64,000 bases of DNA from a virus. Both the position numbers and the translations under genes were made by a program. The notes under the pieces were generated by a model, which was given only the letters and a program-made list of their open reading frames with translations, had not been told where the DNA came from and ran no database searches. The stretch covers positions 32,830 to 96,829 of IMG/VR virus record IMGVR_UViG_3300008261_004773. The stretch is one strand, 5' to 3'. Positions 14,129 to 21,823 of this stretch are shown one piece after another. Numbering within the stretch: the first letter of the stretch is position 1; every line of letters starts with the position of its first letter.

Positions 14129-14523
14129 TGGTGGAGATGACGGGAGTCGAACCCGTGTCTTGTTCACGAACACTATAAATGACTACACGTTTAGTACAAC
14201 GTTGTTTCTCAACGTTACGAAATATTAGGTTAGATATATGTGGGAAACCAACCTACAAACAACCTGGTCTCAGAATTATTTTAAACGAGCTCTGACCTGT
14301 CACCCGTATATTGGACTTCTGTTCCTAGGTTAACGTCCTAATCGACCCGATATGTTGTTCTCTACGATTACGCAGCAACAACGCTTTCTTCACGGATAAG
14401 ACCGATAGCAGAAAGTTTTGCGAAAGTTTCGCCGTTTGTGTTTCAAATCAGTTTTTAAGGAGTTAATTCAGCTCCTACGTGCCATCTATAATATCACATG
14501 CCAATCAATGCCGTGACATCCCC
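14129..14523 (-). ncRNA. ssrA: tmRNA
   Basis: This 395-nt gene has the full tRNA-like domain: 5' GGGGATG pairs with 3' CATCTCC followed by an encoded ACCA end, and the T arm is ACGGG-TTCGACT-CCCGT. Downstream of the 5' half lies a reading frame with no start codon that resumes at GGC (14433-14431) and ends with TAA (14370-14368). It encodes a 21-residue tag that begins GETFAKLSAIG and ends REESVVAA. Bacteroidota tags usually begin GET or GEN but are short and end LAA. tmRNA rescues stalled ribosomes with SmpB and marks the product for proteolysis. No smpB gene is seen in the window, so the host factor is presumably used. Confidence 0.93.
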
Positions 14524-14584
14524 ATGATTTCAAATAACTTTTTCAAAGGTAAGAATAAATAGTTTCTAATCCAAACGAATTTTA

Positions 14585-14592
14585 TATTTATA
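14585..14592 (+). promoter_or_regulatory. late-promoter-like motif TATTTATA
   Basis: The motif ends 14 bases before the TTG start at 14607. Confidence 0.5.
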
Positions 14593-14606
14593 TTAAAATC
14601 ATTGTT

Positions 14607-15647
14607 TTGGCATCGAGTGAATTATTTCAAATATTAAGAAAATACGTAAGGGGACAAGCGGATAGGTATGATATTGAAAGGACCGAACCATCGATACATA
14701 GGGTTGTTGAAAATCCGGTAAAGGGGTTAACAAAAATTCAATTCGAGTTCAAAAACGACGAAGAACTACTCGAAGCTTTAGGTGTTTCTCAGGACGACGT
14801 TTTCTTTGTGAATCATGTTTACTCACCTCATTCAAATTGGGGATTCACAGATGAATCTCGTGTATTCGAAGACTTCGAACAAGGATATATTGTTTTTTAT
14901 GAATTGAACGAAGAAAATTTGGAAACAATGAATTTTATTTTGAAAGTTTTGGATCCAAATTATGATTACTCGGATCTACCGGAAGAAAACACAAACAAAA
15001 GGGCAGCGGAGATTCTTTTGAAAGTTTATCCAAAACAGACTAATAGGATTTTAGATGATTATCATTCTGAGTTTGAACATGCGGCGACTCAAAAGGCGAT
15101 GGAAATTATCGACGAAGAACTTACTGAAGAACTCAAAAAAAATGAATTCACAGTTGCAAGAAAGTGGGACACAGTGAGTATCAATGTAGGTGAATTGATA
15201 ATGTTATACTTGAAAACGGGATTAGTGTGGTTGAGTTTCAAGGATCTATTTAAAGAGTTATACAAAGGAGAAGATCAAGGTTGGAATTGGTCCGAACAAA
15301 GTTATGAGTGGGGATATAACAGTGACTTCGACAAAGAATCCTTCAATCGAGATGTTGCTTGGCAACTTGATAAGATTAAAGACAACATTGAAGAAGATGA
15401 AAATCTTCCAAAATTTATAGAGTTTTATAACAGAATCACAAAAAAATTCAAACCAATGGTCATGTATGATTTACCCAAATTGAAGGGTGTCACTTTCATG
15501 ATTAAAGATTTCGATAAAGATGAAATGAAAGTTGAGGTAATCCTACGTAAAGACCTAAAATCAATATCCAGAAAAGTCTCAGAAGAAAATTTTTATAAAT
15601 TATTATACCAACCTGAATTATTTGCTGGTCCGTTTGGTGATGTGTAA
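14607..15647 (+). CDS. hypothetical protein, TTG start
   Basis: The 346-residue acidic protein has no recognised domain. It begins with a helix (SSELFQILRKYVRGQADRYD) similar in style to the N-terminal helices of other virion-like proteins here. It carries aromatic-rich central segments (DQGWNWSEQSYEWGYNSDFD) and ends with mixed alpha/beta sequence. No ATG lies near the frame start, so TTG at 14607 is chosen, with a TATTTATA motif at typical distance. It is probably a late protein. It lies between the tmRNA (opposite strand) and the M20 peptidase. Confidence 0.7.
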   Translation: MASSELFQILRKYVRGQADRYDIERTEPSIHRVVENPVKGLTKIQFEFKNDEELLEALGVSQDDVFFVNHVYSPHSNWGFTDESRVFEDFEQGYIVFYELNEENLETMNFILKVLDPNYDYSDLPEENTNKRAAEILLKVYPKQTNRILDDYHSEFEHAATQKAMEIIDEELTEELKKNEFTVARKWDTVSINVGELIMLYLKTGLVWLSFKDLFKELYKGEDQGWNWSEQSYEWGYNSDFDKESFNRDVAWQLDKIKDNIEEDENLPKFIEFYNRITKKFKPMVMYDLPKLKGVTFMIKDFDKDEMKVEVILRKDLKSISRKVSEENFYKLLYQPELFAGPFGDV

Positions 15648-15664
15648 AAGTTTACTTACTTTTG
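15633..15664 (+). promoter_or_regulatory. Bacteroidota-type promoter TTTG-N20-TACTTTTG
   Basis: TTTG (15633-15636) and TACTTTTG (15657-15664) are 20 bases apart, an excellent match to the Bacteroidota primary sigma factor consensus. It drives the peptidase gene at 15681 and begins inside the end of the preceding gene. Confidence 0.7.
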
Positions 15665-15680
15665 TAGTAAATTTTTATTA

Positions 15681-16520
15681 ATGAATCAAGAATTAGAATT
15701 TCTAAAATCTGTTTTGAGTGTTCCAACCAAGACTTACCAAGAAGGTGAGATGGTAAAATATCTTATCAATTGGTGTAATAAAGAAGGTTTGGATTACGAA
15801 GTAGATCAAAATTACAACGTTTACGTCACAAAAAAAACAGGTGAAATAAATGAAGGATTTTACTATCCGTGTGTAGTTGCACACACAGATACTGTACATA
15901 ACATAGACATCATCAATGTGGTTGAAGAACAACTACCAAACGCACAAGGAGAAATCAAACTCGCATTGAAGGCCTACAATGACCAAGGTCAACCAACAGG
16001 TATTGGTGGTGATGATAAAGCTGGCGTTTTTGCTTGTCTGACTTTATTGAAAGAACTTCCATTTCTGAAAGCAGCCTTCTTCGTTTCAGAGGAAACTGGT
16101 TGTCATGGATCACAGAAAGCCAACACAAAATTTTTTGAAAATGTGGGGTATGTTATTCAGTTTGATGCTCCCGAAAATTGGATGATTACCGAAAGATGTT
16201 TCGGACAAGTTCTGTTCGACAGAGACTCAGAATTCTTCGAAGTTTGTGATAAGGTATTATCTGAGGGGATGGTTATGGAAGACATGGATTATATGACTCA
16301 CCCTTATACTGATGTTTGGGCGTTGAGGTCTAAATTTGATTTTTCTTGTATTAACTTTTCTATTGGGTACTACAACTACCACACCAAAAATGAATATGTA
16401 GTTGTTGAAGACGTTTACAATGGAATTAATATGGGTAGAAAAATGATTGAGAATTTAGGATATAAGTTACATTACAAACAGAACGTACCACAGAAATCTT
16501 TTAATAGATTATGGGATTAA
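15681..16520 (+). CDS. M20 family metallopeptidase
   Basis: The 279-residue protein carries the metal-binding signatures of M20/peptidase T-like aminopeptidases: HTDTVH (about 68-73), GIGGDDKAG (about 107-115) with the bridging aspartate, SEETGCHGS (about 135-143, catalytic glutamate), and a late HTKNE histidine. It lacks the usual length of the lid domain, being shorter than typical M20 enzymes (about 370-410). It probably trims short peptides in the cytoplasm. Its Bacteroidota-type promoter suggests early expression. It neighbours the ClpC-like unfoldase (convergent), which fits a role in finishing protein breakdown. Confidence 0.85.
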   Translation: MNQELEFLKSVLSVPTKTYQEGEMVKYLINWCNKEGLDYEVDQNYNVYVTKKTGEINEGFYYPCVVAHTDTVHNIDIINVVEEQLPNAQGEIKLALKAYNDQGQPTGIGGDDKAGVFACLTLLKELPFLKAAFFVSEETGCHGSQKANTKFFENVGYVIQFDAPENWMITERCFGQVLFDRDSEFFEVCDKVLSEGMVMEDMDYMTHPYTDVWALRSKFDFSCINFSIGYYNYHTKNEYVVVEDVYNGINMGRKMIENLGYKLHYKQNVPQKSFNRLWD

Positions 16521-16556
16521 TAAAAAAGGGGGTTTTTCAACCCCCTTTTTTTTATT
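16521..16556. terminator. bidirectional terminator between M20 peptidase and ClpC-like gene
   Basis: GGGGG (16530-16534) pairs with CCCCC (16543-16547), flanked by A and T runs on both sides. It serves both convergent genes and overlaps the ClpC-like stop region. Confidence 0.8.
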
Positions 16557-18561
16557 TACCCTTCTTCAGTTTTATTTCTTCACCATCTACAATCACTTTG
16601 TAAGATGTCCCTTCTTTCACATTTCCCTTCAAAACTTCTTCTGACACAAGATCTTCCACTTTGTCCTGAATTGCTCTCTTGAGTGGTCTTGCTCCGTAAA
16701 GTTCATCATACCCAACATTAGAAATATAATCTACGAGTGTTTGGTCATAAGAGATCTTATAGTTCATTTCATTCAAACGTGAGATCAACTTCTTGATTTC
16801 AATTTCACTGATTTTCTTGATGTCATCTTCTTTGAGTGCATTGAATGTAATGATGTCATCAACACGGTTCAAGAATTCGGGAGAGAAGAAATTTTTCATT
16901 TCTTTCATCAAGATTTCTTTTTTCTGTTCATCAGAACCATACTTGGACGAACCGAATCCGATACCCGTACCGAAGTCTTGTAGTTTTTTTACACCCAAGT
17001 TAGAAGTCATGATAATCAACGTATTTCTGAAGTTGATTTTTCTACCCAAACTATCGGTAACATGACCGTCATCCAATATTTGTAGTAAGACAGAGAATAT
17101 ATCTTTGTGAGCTTTCTCTACCTCATCGAATAGGATTACAGAATAAGGTTTGTTTTTAACTTGCTCTGTAAGTTGACCACCTTCATCGTAACCAACATAG
17201 CCTGGAGGAGCACCTACTAATTTGGAGATAGTATGTTTTTCTTGATATTCACTCATGTCCACTCTGATCAAAGAATCCTCAGTACCGAAAATTTCTTTTG
17301 CGAGTTGTTTTGCTAAGTGAGTTTTACCTACACCTGTTGATCCTAAGAAAATGAATGAACCGATTGGACGATTTGGATCTTTGATACCCAAACGATTTCT
17401 ACGAATAGATTTTACAATCTTGAGAACCGCAGCATCTTGACCGATAACTCTATCCTTGAGGACTGAATCCAAATTAACAAGAGCCTTGGTGTCATCGATA
17501 GACATCTTGGATACCGGAATTTTGGTCATTGTAGAAACAACTTCATAAACCAAGTCCAAAGAGATTTCCTTCTTTGATTGAGACATTTCTTCTTCGAACT
17601 TTTTCTTTGCGTCTTCGAGTTTTACAATGATCTTCCTTTCTTTATCACGTAATTCTGCGGCTTGCTCGTAGTTCTGTTTCTTAACAACATCCATTTTGAG
17701 TTGTTTGATCTCAGAAGCCTTTTGTTTCAATTCTTCGATAGCTGCGGGAATTTTAGTTTCGAGTTGTGTACGAGCACCAACCTCGTCAAGGATATCGAAA
17801 GCTTTATCGGGAAACTCACGATCAGTAATATAACGATCGGCCAATTTCACACAAGCCTCCAAAACAGAATCAGAATAAGTTACCTTATGGTAAGCTTCAT
17901 ACTTGTCTTTGGAATTTTTGAGAATAAGGAGTGTTTCTTCCTTGGTTGCACCTTCAACCATAATTTTTTGGAAACGTCTCTCGAGTGCTCCATCTTTTTC
18001 AAAGTTGGTACGGTATTCATCAAGTGTAGTTGCACCAATACATTGAATCTCTCCACGAGATAATGCTGGTTTGAAGATGTTTGATGCATCCAATGAACCT
18101 GACGCATTTCCTGCTCCAACCATTGTGTGAATTTCATCGATGAACACAACCACATTTGGGTTAGCCTGTAATTCTTCGATGATCACTTTCAACCTTTCTT
18201 CGAACTGACCACGGTATTTTGTACCGGCAACAATTGAGTTGATATCGAGATTCACAATCCTTTTATCCATCAAATTTTTTGGACACTCACCGTTATAAAT
18301 CTTCATAGCCAAACCCTCAACGATTGCGGTCTTACCACAACCAGGTTCTCCGATGATAATTGGATTGTTCTTTTTTCTTCTCGAAAGAATTTGAGCAATC
18401 CTCATGATTTCTTTATCTCGGCCGATAACGGGATCCAATTTACCTTGTTCGGCTAATTTGATAAGATCCCTACTGAAATTATCCAACACTGGTGTTGGGC
18501 TGTCAGAAGATTGTTTCTTCTTACTCATCATTTTGTCATCGTCATCAAGTAGATCATTCAT
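16552..18561 (-). CDS. clpC: ClpC-like AAA+ unfoldase lacking the N domain
   Basis: The 669-residue protein has two AAA+ modules. D1: Walker A GEPGCGKT (71-78), Walker B VVVFIDE (about 137-143). D2: Walker A GSTGVGKT (about 407-414), Walker B ILFDEVEKAH. A UVR-like helix pair (about 294-312, KQNYEQAAELRDKERK) assigns it to ClpC rather than ClpA or ClpB. The loop TGIGFGSS (IGF at about 534) corresponds to the tripeptide that docks ClpP. The N domain of about 140 residues, which recruits adaptors, is replaced by a short acidic tail (NDLLDDDDK). It is expected to unfold substrates for host ClpP. It is divergent from Hsp20 and near the tmRNA. Confidence 0.92.
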   Translation of the reverse strand: MNDLLDDDDKMMSKKKQSSDSPTPVLDNFSRDLIKLAEQGKLDPVIGRDKEIMRIAQILSRRKKNNPIIIGEPGCGKTAIVEGLAMKIYNGECPKNLMDKRIVNLDINSIVAGTKYRGQFEERLKVIIEELQANPNVVVFIDEIHTMVGAGNASGSLDASNIFKPALSRGEIQCIGATTLDEYRTNFEKDGALERRFQKIMVEGATKEETLLILKNSKDKYEAYHKVTYSDSVLEACVKLADRYITDREFPDKAFDILDEVGARTQLETKIPAAIEELKQKASEIKQLKMDVVKKQNYEQAAELRDKERKIIVKLEDAKKKFEEEMSQSKKEISLDLVYEVVSTMTKIPVSKMSIDDTKALVNLDSVLKDRVIGQDAAVLKIVKSIRRNRLGIKDPNRPIGSFIFLGSTGVGKTHLAKQLAKEIFGTEDSLIRVDMSEYQEKHTISKLVGAPPGYVGYDEGGQLTEQVKNKPYSVILFDEVEKAHKDIFSVLLQILDDGHVTDSLGRKINFRNTLIIMTSNLGVKKLQDFGTGIGFGSSKYGSDEQKKEILMKEMKNFFSPEFLNRVDDIITFNALKEDDIKKISEIEIKKLISRLNEMNYKISYDQTLVDYISNVGYDELYGARPLKRAIQDKVEDLVSEEVLKGNVKEGTSYKVIVDGEEIKLKKGK

Positions 18562-18614
18562 ATTTAATAATTTTTTTCAAAGGTGTATCAAAATTTGGAC
18601 ATAAACAATTATTT

Positions 18615-18627
18615 TGACAAATTGTCA
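18615..18627. promoter_or_regulatory. palindrome TGACAA-A-TTGTCA
   Basis: Six-base perfect arms lie in the divergent region between the ClpC-like and Hsp20 genes. A further TTGTCA half site is at 18684-18689. A dimeric repressor or activator could bind here. Confidence 0.4.
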
Positions 18628-18661
18628 TGATATATTTTTTTTGTCTGTCATTTTGTCTAAA

Positions 18662-18690
18662 AGATTATTCTTAGACTATCAAATTGTCAC
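18662..18690 (-). promoter_or_regulatory. sigma70-like promoter GTGACA-N17-TAATCT
   Basis: On the reverse strand GTGACA (18690-18685) and TAATCT (18667-18662) are 17 bases apart, upstream of the ClpC-like gene. The predicted leader of about 95 bases contains the TGACAAATTGTCA palindrome. Confidence 0.45.
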
Positions 18691-18763
18691 CATAAATGAA
18701 TCGGCACCAATATTGATAAACTACAGAATAAATAATAAATTTTAAAATCAAAAACAAATTATT

Positions 18764-19159
18764 ATGATCTACGGTACAAACGATTTCAATGACATCTTTG
18801 AAAAGTTTTTCAACAGTCCTAACACTTATTACAAGACTTCGGTTGTAACAAAAAACAAAGAAGATGAAAACAACTACGAAGTAAACCAAACTAAAGATGG
18901 TGCATACCTTTTATTTGAAGCACCTGGTTTCAACAAAGAAAATTTGAAGGTTGAAATCGAAGATGGTGTAATGACCATTGACGGTAAGAGAAAATACAAA
19001 ATGAACGGTGAGGAAATTTCTAAATCGATTCACAAACAATTCAAATTAGGAACTGATTACAATGCAGAACTAATTGAAGCAACGATCGAGGACGGACTCC
19101 TTACGGTTTTCATACCAGGATTCAAGAAACAAGAAAAAAAGAAGATCTCACTTCTATAA
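18764..19159 (+). CDS. Hsp20-type small heat-shock protein
   Basis: The 131-residue protein has an alpha-crystallin domain (residues about 38-125). Visible signatures are AYLLFEAPGFNKENLKVEIEDG, MTIDGKRKY, FKLGTDYNAELIEATIEDGLLTVFIPG, and a C-terminal KISLL that may act as the IXI anchor. It is a holdase that prevents aggregation in the cytoplasm. Hsp20 genes occur in several T4-like phages. It diverges from the ClpC-like gene, so the two may be co-regulated through the palindromes between them. Confidence 0.9.
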   Translation: MIYGTNDFNDIFEKFFNSPNTYYKTSVVTKNKEDENNYEVNQTKDGAYLLFEAPGFNKENLKVEIEDGVMTIDGKRKYKMNGEEISKSIHKQFKLGTDYNAELIEATIEDGLLTVFIPGFKKQEKKKISLL

Positions 19160-19180
19160 TAAATGCTCATTCAAGATCAG

Positions 19181-19204
19181 ATCCCTCACCAAATGGTGGG
19201 GGAT
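19181..19204 (+). terminator. hairpin after Hsp20
   Basis: ATCCC-TCACC and GGTG-GGGGAT pair around an AAAT loop. Only a short T-containing run follows, then the TATTTATA motif at 19208. It probably ends the Hsp20 transcript. Confidence 0.5.
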
Positions 19205-19207
19205 TTG

Positions 19208-19215
19208 TATTTATA
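19208..19215 (+). promoter_or_regulatory. late-promoter-like motif TATTTATA
   Basis: Only three bases separate the motif from the ATG at 19219. Confidence 0.55.
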
Positions 19216-19218
19216 TTC

Positions 19219-19533
19219 ATGGACAATTGGAAAAAATTTGTTGAAGATACTTTAGCCGCTCAAGAGATACTACAAAAATATCTTGAGTTGAGACTTATGT
19301 TCCAAGAGTTGGGATACACTGAGAAACAATTGGAAAGAATTAGTTCTGGTCCCGAAAGAATGTTTGAAATCAGAGCTGAAATAGCGATGCTTATGCGTGA
19401 TCTCAAAAAACAACTGAAAGGTTTCGGTTTCGATATTCAAGATGAGGATCTCATGCTTTATTTACAGTCAAAAATGAATAAAATTGATTTATTAACACCT
19501 TTAAAAGATGGCAGTAAAGAAAGAGACGATTGA
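19219..19533 (+). CDS. hypothetical helical protein
   Basis: The 104-residue charged, helical protein (WKKFVEDTLAAQEILQKYLE; ISSGPERMFEIRAEIAMLM) has no recognised domain. Its stop lies within the start of the KTSC gene, with a 26-base overlap. The TATTTATA motif three bases upstream suggests late expression. Confidence 0.65.
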   Translation: MDNWKKFVEDTLAAQEILQKYLELRLMFQELGYTEKQLERISSGPERMFEIRAEIAMLMRDLKKQLKGFGFDIQDEDLMLYLQSKMNKIDLLTPLKDGSKERDD

Positions 19534-19750
19534 GGGATCCAAAATTATCAACGAGATTGAGTCCTCAAATATTAAAAAGACAACATACGACACGGAACTA
19601 AAATCACTTGTTTGTGAATTCAATAATGGATTAGTTTACGAATATAAAGATGTACCTCACGCCACGTACACCAAATTCAGAATGGCTGAGTCACAAGGGA
19701 AATTTTTCATGAGCGAGATTTCTAAGAAGTTCACATACAAAAAACTCTAA
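19508..19750 (+). CDS. KTSC-domain protein
   Basis: The 80-residue protein matches the KTSC domain: SSNIKKTTYDTELKSLVCEF, then NGLVYEYKDVPHATYTKFRM, then ESQGKFFMSEIS. The family has a conserved fold but unknown activity, and occurs as a stand-alone protein in phages and bacteria. It overlaps the preceding gene by 26 bases. Confidence 0.85.
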   Translation: MAVKKETIEGSKIINEIESSNIKKTTYDTELKSLVCEFNNGLVYEYKDVPHATYTKFRMAESQGKFFMSEISKKFTYKKL

Positions 19751-19759
19751 CTCACTGAG

Positions 19760-19767
19760 TATTTATA
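19760..19767 (+). promoter_or_regulatory. late-promoter-like motif TATTTATA
   Basis: The motif ends four bases before the ATG at 19772. Confidence 0.55.
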
Positions 19768-19771
19768 TCAG

Positions 19772-21778
19772 ATGAGTAATTTCCAAAAAATATTAGATAG
19801 TTTCACCCTGAGGGATACTTTAAATCCGAAAATTTGGGATAATCCTGAAGATCCTGAAAAATCAAAAATGAAGCCCAAGGTTCGTAAAGCCTTGATGAAA
19901 ATTGCAAACGAGTTTATTGACTACTTGGGTGAGGATGCGTTTGTTGAAGATATCACCCTAACAGGGTCACTTTCAAACTTCAATTGGTCCGAATATTCAG
20001 ACTTTGATCTTCACGTAATTGTAGATCTAAAGAAGTTTGGAAAACAGGAAGATACCTACAAAGAATTATTCAATCTTAAAAAACAACTTTTCAACGAAAA
20101 ACATGATATCAAAATATTCGGATATGATGTAGAATTATATGCTCAAGGTGAAGATGAAAAACATGAAAGTTCAGGAGTTTATTCATTGATGGAGGATGAG
20201 TGGATTAATAAACCACAAAAAATGAAGAACGAAATTGATAAGTCTGTTATCGAGGATAAAGTAAAAAACTGGAACGAAAAGATAGAAAATGCTTTGGAGT
20301 CTTTGGACAAAGGTGATCTTGAGAAAGGAAAGAAAAAAATAGAGGACTTGAAAGACAAGTTGAAAGAGTATAGAAAATCTGGACTTGAAAAAGAGGGAGA
20401 ACTTTCATATGAGAATTTGACATTCAAATTCTTGAGAAGAAACGGTATGATTGAAAAATTATTCAACACGTACAACAACTACATCGATCAAGAACTTTCA
20501 ATGGAACAATCAATCAAAGAAAGTATTATCAAGTTCCTTCAAGAAGCACCAATGAGTTCTCATTTGACAGGCGGTGCTGACATTACAATACCAAGAGATG
20601 GTGCACACGCAGGACAAAGTGGTTGGCACTCAAGTAATGCTTGGGATATCAAAGCAGCTGTTGGAGATCCTGTTTTTGCTTTAGCCGGTGGTACAGTACA
20701 AACCTTCTCTGATTATGGTGCAGATGTTATAAAGAGGGGTGGTAAAAAATTATATGGTCAAAGTTTCACTGTTGATAGTGAAGGTGGTTTACCTGACATC
20801 TATTATACACACTTACAAGGTGCACAAGTTAGAAAAGGAGATAAAGTTCAGTGTGGTCAACTCTTGGGGTATGTCATGGATTTCCCTAATAGTTCCTATG
20901 ATCACGTTCACATTGGTATTGAGTCAGGTCATAACATAAGAGAGTTTTTGAATGATGATGGATCTTTGAAATGTGCTAAAGGACAAAAATTAGGAAAGTA
21001 CGCCAAGAAATTTAGTGAAGACGGTGAGATATCCGATCTTGTTGGAGATTCAAGATTTTTACAAGACATCATCAGAGTGGCTGAAGGAAATAAAACCTAC
21101 AAATACGAGCCAGGTAAAATTACCTATGACAAGGACGTTGAGTTCATTCAAACCGCTTTACAGTTCTTAGGATTCTCATTACCAAAATGGGGTGTTGACG
21201 GTAAGTATGGTCCTGAGACAGAAAACGCAGCCAAAGAATTCCAAAAATCTATGCAGATCACAACTGATGGAAAAATGGATGGTTTTGATCTTAGATACTT
21301 AACCGCGATGTTGGTTATTAGAAAATTCTCAGATGATGATTTGAGTAAAATCAAAAAACAAAAAGAGGTTGATACTTCAAACATAACTGACAAGAACTTC
21401 TACGAAAGGATATTAAAGGAGTTAGGTGCTCCTGTCACATCAGAAAACCTTAAATTTTTATATGCGTGGAGACAGGCCGAGGGTAAGGGAGGAAGATATA
21501 ACCCATTCAATACAACATGGAAACTACCTGGTTCAACAAATATGAATAAGGTCGGAGTACAACATTACAAATCATTGGAGGATGGTATGATTGCGACTCT
21601 TAAAACATTGAGAAATGGAAGGTACAGTTGTATTGTAGATGGTCTCAAAAACGACATTGGGGCATCCCAAATATCAAAATGTTCATCACTTAAAACTTGG
21701 GGAACTGGAGATTTGGTTGCTAAAGTGGTTAATAGTTACGAAAAGGGAGCGTCTCCGAGTATCAAAGACCTCGCATAA
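19772..21778 (+). CDS. nucleotidyltransferase / M23 peptidase / peptidoglycan-binding fusion
   Basis: The 668-residue multidomain protein comprises, in order, four domains. A polymerase-beta-type nucleotidyltransferase domain (residues about 25-150) shows LTGSLSNFNWSEYSDFDLHVIVD, the GS and DxD metal motif. After a coiled region (about 155-210) an M23 peptidase domain (about 270-395) has HSSNAWD and HVHIG. A PG_binding_1 domain follows (about 450-515; GVDGKYGPETENAAKEFQ). The C-terminal lysozyme-like domain (about 550-665) shows WRQAEGKG, NPFNTT and GVQHYKSLEDG. The helix IKESIIKFLQE-AP joins the first part to the hydrolases and resembles a prohead-protease cleavage site. It is probably a virion-carried wall-degrading protein with an unexplained nucleotidyltransferase. 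Confidence 0.85.
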   Translation: MSNFQKILDSFTLRDTLNPKIWDNPEDPEKSKMKPKVRKALMKIANEFIDYLGEDAFVEDITLTGSLSNFNWSEYSDFDLHVIVDLKKFGKQEDTYKELFNLKKQLFNEKHDIKIFGYDVELYAQGEDEKHESSGVYSLMEDEWINKPQKMKNEIDKSVIEDKVKNWNEKIENALESLDKGDLEKGKKKIEDLKDKLKEYRKSGLEKEGELSYENLTFKFLRRNGMIEKLFNTYNNYIDQELSMEQSIKESIIKFLQEAPMSSHLTGGADITIPRDGAHAGQSGWHSSNAWDIKAAVGDPVFALAGGTVQTFSDYGADVIKRGGKKLYGQSFTVDSEGGLPDIYYTHLQGAQVRKGDKVQCGQLLGYVMDFPNSSYDHVHIGIESGHNIREFLNDDGSLKCAKGQKLGKYAKKFSEDGEISDLVGDSRFLQDIIRVAEGNKTYKYEPGKITYDKDVEFIQTALQFLGFSLPKWGVDGKYGPETENAAKEFQKSMQITTDGKMDGFDLRYLTAMLVIRKFSDDDLSKIKKQKEVDTSNITDKNFYERILKELGAPVTSENLKFLYAWRQAEGKGGRYNPFNTTWKLPGSTNMNKVGVQHYKSLEDGMIATLKTLRNGRYSCIVDGLKNDIGASQISKCSSLKTWGTGDLVAKVVNSYEKGASPSIKDLA

Positions 21779-21802
21779 ATTAAATTATTCTTAAGGAACG
21801 TA

Positions 21803-21810
21803 TATTTATA
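21803..21810 (+). promoter_or_regulatory. late-promoter-like motif TATTTATA
   Basis: The motif ends 13 bases before the ATG at 21824. Confidence 0.55.
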
Positions 21811-21823
21811 AAGAAAAAATTAA

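Noticed and set aside
14371-14433. IGL tripeptide within the tmRNA tag as a ClpP-docking mimic
   Set aside because: Three residues are too few to separate from chance, and such loops act within an unfoldase ring rather than on a substrate.
10164-18561. Host contamination or assembly chimera, because TonB receptor, M20 peptidase and ClpC look bacterial
   Set aside because: These genes are interleaved with phage tRNA, tmRNA and late-motif genes, share base composition with the rest, and ClpC lacks its N domain. Read coverage would still be needed to be certain.
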